From Pyxidicoccus fallax (lineage in GTDB: Bacteria > Myxococcota > Myxococcia > Myxococcales > Myxococcaceae), in NCBI RefSeq assembly GCF_012933655.1, contig NZ_JABBJJ010000109.1, forward strand, positions 1 to 34,940: DNA of 34,940 nt. The letters run 5' to 3'. The notes beneath the pieces were generated by a model. That model had not been told where the DNA came from. It made no database searches and saw only the letters and a program-made list of their open reading frames with translations. This document shows positions 1-7,499 of this stretch, piece by piece. Numbering within the stretch: position 1 is the first letter of the stretch; each line of letters starts with the position of its first letter. The translations under genes and the position numbers were made by a program.

Positions 1-140
1 GGCTTGGAGACAGGCGGGCGGGCGGGGGATGCTTCCCCCAGCGCCTGGCCGCACAGCACGCAGGAGGCCGAGCGAGGCGGATTGTACCCGTCACAGTTCG
101 GGCAGACCACGGAGAGAGCGGACAGCAGGAGCTGTGACAT
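1..140 (-). CDS. Zinc-ribbon protein, N-terminal fragment (runs off left edge)
   Basis: An open frame starts with ATG at 140 and continues to the window edge, giving 46 residues without a stop. It has two CxxC pairs, at Cys13/Cys16 (CPNC) and Cys27/Cys30 (CVLC), the pattern of a small zinc ribbon, followed by an Ala/Pro-rich stretch that looks like a linker to a further domain outside the window. There is no Shine-Dalgarno sequence before the ATG, but a good promoter (TTGACC, 18 nt, TAAATT) ends 11 nt upstream, so the transcript probably has a very short leader. It is divergent from relA. The rest of the protein is not visible, so no function can be given; the zinc ribbon is the only supported statement. 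Confidence 0.6.
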   Translation of the reverse strand, partial: MSQLLLSALSVVCPNCDGYNPPRSASCVLCGQALGEASPARPPVSK

Positions 141-151
141 GGGAGTGCGCG

Positions 152-181
152 AATTTAGGGGCCCGTAAAACGTCGGGTCAA
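152..181 (-). promoter_or_regulatory. Sigma-70-type promoter for the zinc-ribbon gene
   Basis: Read on the minus strand, TTGACC (181-176) and TAAATT (157-152) are separated by 18 nt. The predicted transcription start is about 145, only some 5 nt before the ATG at 140, which fits the absence of a ribosome binding site there. Confidence 0.5.
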
Positions 182-232
182 TGAAAGCGAACGTGCGGAG
201 TGGGACAGGCCCGACAACCCCGGACGTGAATT

Positions 233-273
233 GCAACAACCCCGTGTGGGGCGACGTTGCCCCCCCTCGGGGC
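233..273 (+). promoter_or_regulatory. Hairpins in the relA leader
   Basis: GCAAC (233-237) pairs with GTTGC (256-260), and inside it CCCC (240-243) pairs with GGGG (248-251) around a GTGT loop. A second short hairpin, CCCC-TC-GGGG, follows directly. Both sit in the roughly 65 nt before the relA ATG. Whether this is transcribed leader is not known; in GC-rich DNA short stems like the second also arise by chance. Confidence 0.25.
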
Positions 274-298
274 GAAAGTTACGATTGACCCTCCTTCG

Positions 299-2518
299 AT
301 GATTCGCCTGAACGACATCCTCCAACGGGTCTCCTCGTATCACCCGGACCCTGACCTGGACATCATCAAGAAGGCTTACGTCTACTCGGCCAAGGTCCAC
401 CAGGGCCAGCTGAGGAAGTCCGGCGAGCCCTACCTCGTCCACCCGCTCGAGGTGGCGGGCATCCTCGGAGAGCTGAAGCTGGACGAAGCGTCCATCGTCA
501 CCGGCCTCCTCCACGACACGATTGAAGACACGCTGGCCACCGCCGAGGAGCTGACCGAGCTGTTCGGCGCGGAAGTGGCCCAGCTCGTCGACGGCGTCAC
601 CAAGCTGTCCAAGTTCTCCGCCTCCGCGAGCCTCTCCCAGGAGGAGAAGCAGGCGGAGAACTTCCGGAAGATGATCATCGCGATGGCGCAGGACATCCGC
701 GTCATCCTCGTGAAGCTGGCGGACCGCACGCACAACATGCGGACGCTGGACCACATGTCCGAGGAGAAGCAGGCGCGCATCGCCCAGGAGACCCTGGACA
801 TCTACGCGCCCCTGGCCAACCGGCTCGGCATCTCGTGGATAAAGACGGAGCTGGAGGACCTGAGCTTCCGCTACGTGAAGCCGCAGGAGTTCTTCGCGCT
901 CCAGGAGCAGCTCAACAAGCGCAAGAAGGAGCGCGAGGCGTACATCGAGGACACGTGCGACCTCATCCGCGCGAAGCTGGCGGAGCGCGGGCTGAAGGGC
1001 GAGGTGAGCGGCCGCTTCAAGCACGTCTACAGCATCTACAAGAAGATCAAGGCGCAGGGCATCGACTTCGACCAGATCCACGACATCATCGCCTTCCGCA
1101 TCATCGCCCCCACGGTGCCCTCCTGCTACGAGGCGCTCGGGCTGGTGCACGAGATGTGGAAGCCGGTGCCGGGGCGCTTCAAGGACTTCATCGCGATTCC
1201 GAAGCCCAACATGTACCAGTCGCTGCACACCACGGTGATTGGCCCGTTGAGCGAGCGCGTGGAGGTGCAGATCCGCACGGCGGAGATGCACAAAATCGCG
1301 GAGGAGGGCATCGCCGCCCACTGGAAGTACAAGGAGGGCAAGGCGGTCATCTCCAAGGATGACGAGAAGTTCGCCTGGCTGCGCCAGCTGATGGAGTGGC
1401 AGCAGGACCTGAAGGACCCGAAGGAGTTCCTCGAGACGGTGAAGGTGGACCTCTTCACCGACGAGGTCTTCGTCTTCACGCCCAAGGGCGACGTGCGCTC
1501 GCTGCCGCGCGGCGCGACGCCGGTGGACTTCGCGTACGCCATCCACTCGGACGTGGGCAACCGGTGCGTGGGCGCGAAGGTGAACGGGAAGATCGTTCCC
1601 CTGCGCTACAAGCTGAAGAACGGGGACACGGTGGAGGTGCTCACCAACCCGCAGCAGCACCCGTCCAAGGACTGGCTCACCTTCGTCAAGACGAGCCGCG
1701 CGCAGCAGCGCATCCGCGGCTTCATCAAGCAGCAGCAGCGCGAGAAGAGCCTGCAGCTGGGCCGCGAGCTGACGGACCGCGAGTTCAAGCGCTTCCAGCT
1801 CAACTTCAACAAGCTCCTCAAGTCCGGGGAGATGAAGAGGGTCGCCGAGGAGCTGGGCTTCCGCGTCGAGGACGACCTGCTCGTCGCCATCGGCTACGGC
1901 AAGGTGACGCCGCAGCAGCTGGTGCAGCGCCTGGTGCCGCAGGAGAAGCTGTCCCAGGTGGAGGGTGCGAAGGGAGACGGCGGCGGTGGCGCGGGGGCCA
2001 ACACGATGAATACGGGCGGCTCCATGCTGCCCGGCCTGTCGCGCGTCACGGACCTGGCCAAGAAGCTGGTGGGCCGCAGCAACCGCAGCGGCGTGCAGAT
2101 TGGCGGCGTGGACGACGTGCTGGTGCGCTTCGGGCGGTGTTGCAACCCCGTCCCCGGCGACCCCATCGCCGGCTTCATCACCCGGGGACGGGGAGTCACG
2201 GTGCACACGGTCGGCTGTGAGAAGGCGCTGGCGACGGACCCCGAGCGGCGCGTGGACGTGACGTGGGACGTGCGTGGGGACTTCAAGCGCCCCGTCACCC
2301 TGCGCGTGCTGACGGCGGACCGGCCGGGCCTCTTGGCGGACATCTCCAACACCTTCTCCAAGAAGGGCGTCAACATCTCCCAGGCCAACTGCCGCGCCAC
2401 GGGGGATGACCGGGCGGTGAACACCTTCGAGGTCACCATCTCCGACCTCAAGCAGCTCACCGACCTGATGCGCACCATCGAGCGTCTGAACGGCGTCTAC
2501 TCCGTCGAGCGCATCTGA
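299..2518 (+). CDS. relA: Bifunctional (p)ppGpp synthetase/hydrolase, RelA/SpoT family
   Basis: A 739-residue long-form RSH protein that makes and degrades (p)ppGpp, the starvation alarmone. Domains in order: HD hydrolase with HD at residues 72-73 (LLHDTIEDT), synthetase with RFKD near 293-296 followed by the substrate motif IPKPNMYQSLHT, TGS domain near 380-445, a Cys-Cys zinc/conserved-cysteine region near 614-615 (GRCCNPVPGD) and a C-terminal ACT domain from about 665. RFKD is the charge signature of bifunctional Rel enzymes rather than synthetase-only RelA, and the HD site is intact, so both activities are expected. An in-frame TTG at 257 exists, but the ATG at 299 begins the usual family N-terminus (MIRLNDIL). 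No clear Shine-Dalgarno precedes it. In M. xanthus relA is needed to start fruiting-body development. Symbol follows myxobacterial usage; rel or spoT would also be valid. Confidence 0.95.
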   Translation: MIRLNDILQRVSSYHPDPDLDIIKKAYVYSAKVHQGQLRKSGEPYLVHPLEVAGILGELKLDEASIVTGLLHDTIEDTLATAEELTELFGAEVAQLVDGVTKLSKFSASASLSQEEKQAENFRKMIIAMAQDIRVILVKLADRTHNMRTLDHMSEEKQARIAQETLDIYAPLANRLGISWIKTELEDLSFRYVKPQEFFALQEQLNKRKKEREAYIEDTCDLIRAKLAERGLKGEVSGRFKHVYSIYKKIKAQGIDFDQIHDIIAFRIIAPTVPSCYEALGLVHEMWKPVPGRFKDFIAIPKPNMYQSLHTTVIGPLSERVEVQIRTAEMHKIAEEGIAAHWKYKEGKAVISKDDEKFAWLRQLMEWQQDLKDPKEFLETVKVDLFTDEVFVFTPKGDVRSLPRGATPVDFAYAIHSDVGNRCVGAKVNGKIVPLRYKLKNGDTVEVLTNPQQHPSKDWLTFVKTSRAQQRIRGFIKQQQREKSLQLGRELTDREFKRFQLNFNKLLKSGEMKRVAEELGFRVEDDLLVAIGYGKVTPQQLVQRLVPQEKLSQVEGAKGDGGGGAGANTMNTGGSMLPGLSRVTDLAKKLVGRSNRSGVQIGGVDDVLVRFGRCCNPVPGDPIAGFITRGRGVTVHTVGCEKALATDPERRVDVTWDVRGDFKRPVTLRVLTADRPGLLADISNTFSKKGVNISQANCRATGDDRAVNTFEVTISDLKQLTDLMRTIERLNGVYSVERI

Positions 2519-2541
2519 ACGCGCCCGGCTTGTGGTAGAGC

Positions 2542-2576
2542 GCCCCGGAACCCGTGGGCGGCCTCCTGACCGGGGC
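2542..2576 (+). terminator. Possible hairpin between relA and ridA
   Basis: GCCCCGG (2542-2548) can pair with CCGGGGC (2570-2576) across a 21-nt loop in the short gap after relA. No T-run follows, so termination is uncertain and the two genes may be co-transcribed. Confidence 0.25.
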
Positions 2577-2600
2577 CACCCCCTATTTCCGAGGTGCCCC

Positions 2601-2987
2601 ATGGCTCGCAAGGCAATCCACTCCGACCAGGCCCCCAAGGCCATTGGCCCCTACTCCCAGGCGGTGCAGGTGGACGCCGGGAAGATGACCTTCCTCTCCG
2701 GCCAGATTCCCCTGGACCCCACCACCATGGAGATGGTGCAGGGGGACGTCGTCGCCCAGGCCGAGCGGGTGATGGAGAACCTCAAGGCCGTGCTCGCCGC
2801 GGGCGGCCTGGACTTCTCCCACGTGGTGCGCTGCACCATCTTCCTCACCGACCTGGGTGACTTCGCCCGGGTGAACGAGGTGTACGGCCGCTACTTCACC
2901 GGCGCGCCCCCGGCCCGTGCCACCGTGCAGGTGTCCGCGCTGCCCCGCGGCTCCAAGGTGGAGATCGACGCCATCGCCGTCTCCTGA
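2601..2987 (+). CDS. ridA: RidA/YjgF/UK114-family enamine/imine deaminase
   Basis: A 128-residue protein of normal RidA length. RidA proteins hydrolyse reactive 2-aminoacrylate and related enamine/imine intermediates from PLP enzymes, working as cytosolic trimers. Visible family motifs are GPYSQAV near the N-terminus, SGQIPLDP, and the C-terminal PPARATVQVSALPRG, which holds the arginine that binds the substrate carboxylate in this family, followed by VEIDAIA. The open frame extends upstream, but the ATG at 2601 has GAGGTG 4 nt before it and starts the conserved domain directly. It lies 82 nt after relA in the same direction and is followed by a strong hairpin shared with the convergent thioredoxin-fold gene. 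Confidence 0.92.
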   Translation: MARKAIHSDQAPKAIGPYSQAVQVDAGKMTFLSGQIPLDPTTMEMVQGDVVAQAERVMENLKAVLAAGGLDFSHVVRCTIFLTDLGDFARVNEVYGRYFTGAPPARATVQVSALPRGSKVEIDAIAVS

Positions 2988-3009
2988 AGCGCGAAGTCAC
3001 ACCCCTGAA

Positions 3010-3058
3010 AAGCACGGAGGCCGCCGGACCCGCGAAGGTCCGACGGCCTCTCGTGCTT
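3010..3058 (-). terminator. Strong intrinsic terminator, probably bidirectional
   Basis: A near-perfect stem sits in the gap between convergent genes. AAGCACG, GAGGCCG and CGGACC (3010-3030, with one mismatched base) pair with GGTCCG, CGGCCTC and CGTGCTT (3037-3058, with one bulge) around a 6-nt loop. Read on the minus strand the stem is followed by CTTTTC, so it is best oriented for the triple-DsbA gene; on the plus strand it would also close ridA. Confidence 0.8.
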
Positions 3059-3077
3059 CAGGCGATGGTGCCGCGGA

Positions 3078-5078
3078 CTACTTGGTGTCCGCCGCGACGG
3101 CGCCGCCGGCCTTCTTCAGCTCCTCGTCGATGACGCGCTTGAAGGCGTCGAAGGGCTGGGCGCCCACGAGCGTGCGGCCGTTGATGAAGAACGTCGGGGT
3201 GCCGCTGGCGCCCAGGCGCTGACCCTCGGCGGCGTCGGCGTCAATCTGCGCGGCGAACTTGTTGCTGTCGAGGGCGGCCTTGAACTTGTCGACGTTCAGG
3301 CCGAGCTCCTGCGCGTACTTCTCCAGCGAGGCGCGGTCCAGGGCGCGCTGGTTGGCGAAGAGCTTGTCGTGCATCTCCCAGAACTTGCCCTGCTCGTGCG
3401 CGGCGAGGGCGGCGGCGGCGGCCGGCTTCGCGTTGGCGTGGAAGGGCAGGGGCTGGTTCTTGAAGGCCACCTTCACCTTGTTGCCGTACTGCTCCTCGAT
3501 CTGCTTCAGCGTGGGGAGCACGCGGCTGCAGAACGGGCACTCGAAGTCGGAGAAGGCGACGATGGTGATGGGGGCGTTCTTCGGGCCCTTCACCGGGGCG
3601 TTGCCCACGTCCACCTTCTGCACCGGCGGCTCGGCGGGGGCGCCACCCGGAGCGGCGGGGGCCGGCGCGGACGCGATGTTCTTGGCGAGAATCTTGGAGT
3701 ACAGCTCCTCGGGCTTGGTGCCGGCCTTCAGCAGCTCGTCGGCCTTGGCGATCTCCTCGTCGATGACCTTCTTGAAGGACTCGAAGGGCTGGGCGCCGAC
3801 GAACTCACGGCCGTTGATGAAGAAGGTGGGGGTGCCGTTGGCGCCCACCGCGGCGCCGGCGGCCATGTCCGCCTCGACCTTCGCCTTGTACTTGCCGCTG
3901 TCGAGGGCGGCCTTGAACTTGCCGACGTTCAGGCCGAGCTCCTGCGCGTACTTCTCCAGGGAGGCGCGGTCCAGGGCCTTCTGGTTGGAGAAGAGCTTGT
4001 CGTGCATCTCCCAGAACTTGCCCTGCTCGTGCGCGGCCATGGAGGCCTCGGCGGCGGGCTTGGCGTTGGCGTGGAAGGGCAGGGGCTGGTGGCGGAACAC
4101 CACGCGCACGTCCTTGCCGTACTGCTCCTTGATCTTCGTCAGCGTCGGGGTGACGCGGCTGCAGAAGGGGCACTCGAAGTCGGAGAACTCGACGATGGTG
4201 ACCTTGGCGTTGGTGGGGCCGAAGGAGGGGGAGTCGTCGGGGACGTCCACCTTGCGCACGGCCGGGGCCTGCTGCTGCTGCTGGGCCTGCTGCTTCGGAG
4301 CGGCCTTCTCGGCGCCCTTCTCGATGATCTTCGCGTACACCTGCGAGGCGGAGACGCCGCCCTTCACGAGGGCCTCGGCCTTGCCCATCTCCTCGTCGAT
4401 GAGGGCCTTGAAGTTGTCGATGGGCTGCGCGCCGGAGAGGAAGCGGCCGTTGATGAAGAAGGCCGGGGTGCCGCTGGCGCCCAGCTGGCTGGCCAGGGCC
4501 TGGTCACGGGTGATGGTGTCCTGGAACTTCGGGTTGGCCAGGTCGGCCTTCCACTTGGCCATGTCCAGGTCGAGGTCCTTGGCGTACTTCTCGAGCGACG
4601 CGTCGTCGAGCTGCTTCTGGTTGGTGAAGAGCTTCTCGTGGTACTCCCAGTACTTGCCCTGCTCGCCGGCGGCCATCGCGGCGATGGCGGCGGGCTTGGC
4701 GCGCGGGTGGAAGGACAGCGGGTTCTGCTTCATCACCACGCGCAGCTTGCTGCCGTACTGCTCCTGAAGCTTGCGCACGGTGACGTCCGCGCGGCTGCAG
4801 AACGGGCACTCGTAGTCCGAGAACTCCACCAGGGTGACGAGGGCCTCGGGGCTGCCCTTCACGGGGGAGCCCTCGATGGGAACCTTGAACACGGTGGGGT
4901 CCACCGGGCGGCGGCCGGCGGGCGCCTTCGCGGTGGGGGCGTTCGCGGTGGGGGCGGCGCTATCGGTCGACTTCGACGGGCCGCTGACGACGCGGCCGCC
5001 GAGGAAACCGAGCACCAGGCCCACGATGAGGGCCACGATGACATTGGGCTTCATGGGTTGGTCATGCTCCTTCGCCAT
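3078..5078 (-). CDS. Membrane-anchored protein with three tandem DsbA-like thioredoxin domains
   Basis: A 666-residue protein with one hydrophobic segment near the N-terminus (about residues 11-30, VIVALIVGLVLGFLGG), then three DsbA/DsbG-type thioredoxin-fold domains of about 200 residues joined by Ala/Pro/Gln-rich linkers. Each domain has a CPFC redox pair in the context F/YECPFCSR and a cis-proline motif (GTPAFFINGR or GTPTFFINGR), so all three active sites look complete. The expected role is thiol-disulfide exchange outside the cytoplasm, tethered to the inner membrane. The ATG at 5078 has AGGAG 9 nt upstream; a second ATG at 5054 is possible. Domains 2 and 3 are close duplicates even at DNA level. 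No DsbB-like partner is seen nearby. DsbA-type folds are normally one per chain, so a triple is unusual. Substrate and direction (oxidase or isomerase) cannot be told from sequence. Confidence 0.88.
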   Translation of the reverse strand: MAKEHDQPMKPNVIVALIVGLVLGFLGGRVVSGPSKSTDSAAPTANAPTAKAPAGRRPVDPTVFKVPIEGSPVKGSPEALVTLVEFSDYECPFCSRADVTVRKLQEQYGSKLRVVMKQNPLSFHPRAKPAAIAAMAAGEQGKYWEYHEKLFTNQKQLDDASLEKYAKDLDLDMAKWKADLANPKFQDTITRDQALASQLGASGTPAFFINGRFLSGAQPIDNFKALIDEEMGKAEALVKGGVSASQVYAKIIEKGAEKAAPKQQAQQQQQAPAVRKVDVPDDSPSFGPTNAKVTIVEFSDFECPFCSRVTPTLTKIKEQYGKDVRVVFRHQPLPFHANAKPAAEASMAAHEQGKFWEMHDKLFSNQKALDRASLEKYAQELGLNVGKFKAALDSGKYKAKVEADMAAGAAVGANGTPTFFINGREFVGAQPFESFKKVIDEEIAKADELLKAGTKPEELYSKILAKNIASAPAPAAPGGAPAEPPVQKVDVGNAPVKGPKNAPITIVAFSDFECPFCSRVLPTLKQIEEQYGNKVKVAFKNQPLPFHANAKPAAAAALAAHEQGKFWEMHDKLFANQRALDRASLEKYAQELGLNVDKFKAALDSNKFAAQIDADAAEGQRLGASGTPTFFINGRTLVGAQPFDAFKRVIDEELKKAGGAVAADTK
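3268..3404 (-). repeat. DNA-level repeat, copy in domain 3 of the triple-DsbA gene
   Basis: This 137-nt stretch matches 3901-4037 with six differences by hand count, an offset of 633 nt or 211 codons. It codes for the helical insert of the third DsbA domain. Confidence 0.85.
3901..4037 (-). repeat. DNA-level repeat, copy in domain 2 of the triple-DsbA gene
   Basis: Partner of 3268-3404, about 96 percent identical by hand count. The corresponding part of domain 1 (about 4535-4675) is clearly more diverged, so the domain 2/3 duplication is younger or kept alike by recombination. Confidence 0.85.
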
Positions 5079-5131
5079 GGGTCCGACTCCTGGACCGAGC
5101 GTGAGGGTTTTACGAGGGCAGAGGGCGGGGT

Positions 5132-5160
5132 ACTTAACAGACGGAATTCCAGACACGCAA
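5132..5160 (-). promoter_or_regulatory. Possible promoter for the triple-DsbA gene
   Basis: On the minus strand TTGCGT (5160-5155) and TTAAGT (5137-5132) are 17 nt apart, some 54 nt before the ATG at 5078. The -10 match is weak (3 of 6). Confidence 0.3.
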
Positions 5161-5180
5161 GCCAACCGGCCGGCTTGTCC

Positions 5181-5199
5181 AAGGGGGCCACACCCCCTT
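5181..5199. promoter_or_regulatory. Hairpin between divergent genes
   Basis: AAGGGGG (5181-5187) and CCCCCTT (5193-5199) form a perfect 7-bp inverted repeat with a 5-nt loop in the 173-nt divergent gap. It lies 53 nt upstream of the TusA-like start and could be an operator or a leader hairpin. Confidence 0.3.
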
Positions 5200-5251
5200 A
5201 GGGGCCCGGAAACTGGGGAGTTTTCGGGAAAATTCCGCCAGAGTGAGGATC

Positions 5252-5482
5252 ATGGAGACCGCTGTCCGCCTGGACACCTCGGGGGCGCTCTGCCCCATGC
5301 CCATCCTGGAGCTCGCCAAAGCCATACGGCGCGTCGCGCCGGGCACTCTGGTGGAGCTCATCTCCACGGACCGGGGCCTGGAGGCGGACCTCCCGGCGTG
5401 GTGCGAGGCCACCGGCCACGAGCTCGTCCGCATGGAGCGGCGGGAGGCGAGCTACGTGGGGTGGGTGCGCAAGGCCGGCTGA
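5252..5482 (+). CDS. TusA/SirA-family sulfur carrier protein
   Basis: A 76-residue protein of typical TusA-family length. The CPMPIL motif (ALCPMPILELAK) has the CPxP signature whose cysteine carries persulfide sulfur for tRNA thiolation or other sulfur-trafficking reactions. The rest fits the small alpha/beta fold, with a second hydrophobic strand ending in YVGWVRKAG. The ATG at 5252 has GAGG just upstream; a GTG at 5243 in the same frame would add three residues. The gene is divergent from the triple-DsbA gene, which also handles thiols, but shared regulation is only an inference. No sulfurtransferase partner is adjacent, so the precise acceptor cannot be assigned. Confidence 0.85.
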   Translation: METAVRLDTSGALCPMPILELAKAIRRVAPGTLVELISTDRGLEADLPAWCEATGHELVRMERREASYVGWVRKAG

Positions 5483-5521
5483 GCGGCGCCCATGGGGACG
5501 GCCGCCCGGTTGTCCCGCTGA

Positions 5522-6433
5522 TTAGAGGAGCTGGAGGACGCGGTCTTCCAGGCGCTGGCCGCGGCTGACGCCGAGGATGAGCACGCCCGTCTGGAGCAGG
5601 TGGCCCACGACGCGGCTGATGACCTCCTCGGGCGGGACGCCGCCGCGGATGCGCACGTGGAGGACGGACTCACCCTCCATGCGCGCGTCGGTGACGTCGG
5701 CGATGGAGGCAATCTCCGGGGTGATGACGGTGCCGCGGGCAATCTGGACGCGGAACTCGGAGCCCTGGCCGGTCAGCTCGGACATGGTGCCGGCCTGGGC
5801 CAGGGCGCCCTTGTCGAGGATGGCGGCGGCGTCGCACAGCTCCTCCAGCTCCTGGAGGTTGTGGCTGGAGACGACCACCGTCTGCCCCTTGCCCTTCATG
5901 TCGCGGATGACCTGGCGCACCTGGGCGGCGATGCGTGGGTCCAGGCCGGCGGTGGGCTCGTCGAGCAGCACCAGCGGCGGGCGGCCCATGAGGGCCTGGG
6001 CCATGGCGGCGCGCTTGGCCATGCCGTGGCTGAGCGCCTGCGTCTGGACCTTCCACGCCTCCATCAGCCCCACCGCCTCCAGGGCGTCGCGGGCCTCGCG
6101 TTCGGGGTCGGCGAGGCCGGACAGGCGGGCCCAGTAGGTGAGCAGCGCGCCCGTCTCCCAGCCGGGCGGGAGCACCGCGTCCTGGGGCAGGGCGCCCAGC
6201 CGGCCCTTGAGGGCACCGGGCGTGACGGGGTCCACGTCCATGACCTTCAGCGTGCCGTCGGACGGGTAGAGGTAGCCGCACATCATGGAGAAGGTGGTCG
6301 TCTTCCCGGCGCCGTTGGGACCGATGAGGCCGAACACCACGCCCCGGGGCACGGAGAAGCTGACGTTGTTGACGGCCACCTTCGGGCCGAAGCGCTTGGA
6401 GACGCCGAACAACTCGATGGCCAGGTCGCTCAC
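5522..6433 (-). CDS. ABC transporter ATP-binding protein (ABC-2 exporter type)
   Basis: A 303-residue ATPase subunit. Walker A is GPNGAGKTT at residues 38-46, the Q-loop is Q84, the signature is the variant LSHGM near 134-138 instead of LSGGQ, and Walker B is LVLLDEP near 150-156 followed by TAGLDPR. The C-terminal 90 residues are an accessory domain common in multidrug/lipid/Nat-type exporters. The start is GTG at 6433, whose GTGA overlaps the stop of the permease gene upstream, so translation of the two is coupled. A longer open frame in the same register exists but would run inside the permease gene. The His in the signature is a modest deviation seen in ABC-2 ATPases. The exported substrate is unknown; gliding-motility GldA-like ATPases are one alternative, but no Gld partners are seen. 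Confidence 0.9.
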   Translation of the reverse strand: MSDLAIELFGVSKRFGPKVAVNNVSFSVPRGVVFGLIGPNGAGKTTTFSMMCGYLYPSDGTLKVMDVDPVTPGALKGRLGALPQDAVLPPGWETGALLTYWARLSGLADPEREARDALEAVGLMEAWKVQTQALSHGMAKRAAMAQALMGRPPLVLLDEPTAGLDPRIAAQVRQVIRDMKGKGQTVVVSSHNLQELEELCDAAAILDKGALAQAGTMSELTGQGSEFRVQIARGTVITPEIASIADVTDARMEGESVLHVRIRGGVPPEEVISRVVGHLLQTGVLILGVSRGQRLEDRVLQLL

Positions 6434-7347
6434 AGGTCCCTCGCGCGCAGGACGGCGTAGGCGCCCAGCAGGAAGACGGTGGCGAAGCCCGCGTACGCGG
6501 CCCCGCTGGCGCCGAACTCGGCCAGCTTCGGGTGCAGGAGGTTGCCCGAGTAGTACGAGGGCGACAGGTAGCGCAGGAAGCGCAGCGAGCCCGTCTCCCC
6601 CGAGGCGCGGCCGATGGTGTCCATCAGCCAGAAGATGAACAGCAGGATGAAGTTGAAGACGAGGCTCACCGCGGGGCTGCGGAAGAGGCTGGAGCACAGC
6701 GTGGTGAGCGACACGTACGCCAGCGAGAAGACGATGGCGGCCAGCCAGAACTTGATGAGGTTGAGCACCACGTCGGCGAAGCCGAAGTCCGGGTTGGCGA
6801 TGCGCGCGTACACGAAGATGGCCAGGTCGATGATGAGCACCAGCCCGAGCAGCAGCGTCGCCTGCGACAGGAACTTGCCCAGCAGCACCGACGAGCGCCG
6901 GGCGCGCACGGTGAGGTAGCGCATGGAGCGCGGGCCCACCTCGCCGCTCAGCTGGTCGAACCCCATCAGCGCCACGTAGGCCGGCAGGAAGAAGAGGGTG
7001 ATCTTGAAGACGACCAGCACCTCCAGCGGCACCTGCGCCAGCGCTTCGATCATCGCGCTGTCGTTGCTGGTGAGGAACCCCAGCATGCCCTTTCGCATCT
7101 CCTCGCCGACCTGGGCCGACGCATTGGCGTCCGCCCCGGCCGTCGCGAGCTGCTTGCCGACCTCGGCGCGAATCTCCCTGGCGAGCCAGCCCACCACGAG
7201 CAGCACCAGCGCGGAGAACATGCTGTAGAGGCCGAGCAGCACCAGCGCGCGACCGCTGCGCACGGCGCGGCGCAGCTCGGCGTTCCAGATGACCAGGGTT
7301 TCTTTCAGTCCGTCCAAGATGTGGGCGAACCTAGCGGAGGTGCGCAC
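6430..7347 (-). CDS. ABC-2 type transporter permease
   Basis: A 305-residue integral membrane protein, the channel partner of the ATPase that follows and overlaps it by 4 nt. After a short cytoplasmic start come hydrophobic segments including LVLLGLYSMFSALVLLVVGW near 36-55, then a soluble loop, then about five more (for example VFKITLFFLPAYVALMGF and VFNFILLFIFWLM), the usual six-helix ABC-2 layout. The start used is GTG at 7347, with GGCGGAAGG immediately before it, which is closer than ideal; an internal TTG at codon 11 is the main alternative. The sequence RYLTVRARRSSVLLGKFLS is typical of ABC-2 permeases that share the GldF/NosY/YhgE fold. Divergent from the transpeptidase gene. Confidence 0.88.
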   Translation of the reverse strand: MRTSARFAHILDGLKETLVIWNAELRRAVRSGRALVLLGLYSMFSALVLLVVGWLAREIRAEVGKQLATAGADANASAQVGEEMRKGMLGFLTSNDSAMIEALAQVPLEVLVVFKITLFFLPAYVALMGFDQLSGEVGPRSMRYLTVRARRSSVLLGKFLSQATLLLGLVLIIDLAIFVYARIANPDFGFADVVLNLIKFWLAAIVFSLAYVSLTTLCSSLFRSPAVSLVFNFILLFIFWLMDTIGRASGETGSLRFLRYLSPSYYSGNLLHPKLAEFGASGAAYAGFATVFLLGAYAVLRARDL

Positions 7348-7362
7348 CCTTCCGCCAAGTTT

Positions 7363-7393
7363 CTGACGTCAGCGGCCGGAGAAAAGCGGCCGA
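7363..7393. promoter_or_regulatory. Palindrome and repeated GCGGCCG in divergent promoter region
   Basis: CTGACGTCAG (7363-7372) is a perfect 10-bp palindrome. It abuts two copies of GCGGCCG (7372-7378 and 7386-7392 by hand count), separated by GAGAAAA. The cluster sits between the ABC permease start and the putative promoter of the transpeptidase and could be a regulator binding site for either. Confidence 0.3.
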
Positions 7394-7404
7394 GGAAGCG
7401 TCGA

Positions 7405-7432
7405 TGGACAGCGCGCCCCATCCCGCTAGGAT
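7405..7432 (+). promoter_or_regulatory. Possible promoter for the transpeptidase gene
   Basis: TGGACA (7405-7410), a 16-nt spacer and TAGGAT (7427-7432) give a fair sigma-70-like match about 67 nt before the chosen ATG at 7500. Confidence 0.4.
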
Positions 7433-7499
7433 TCGCGCTCAGCTCATCTCCCCAGGCTTGCCGGAGCCGAAGGAGCCCCCCCGGAGCCTCTGCGCCGCA

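Noticed and set aside
155-2644. 829-codon open frame on the minus strand opposite relA
   Set aside because: High third-position GC opens long antisense frames; the product is an Arg/Leu/His-rich string without any domain, while the plus strand encodes a full RelA.
3259-5201. Two long plus-strand frames opposite the triple-DsbA gene
   Set aside because: They are low-complexity mirrors of the repeated DsbA coding sequence, with no motif or ribosome binding site.
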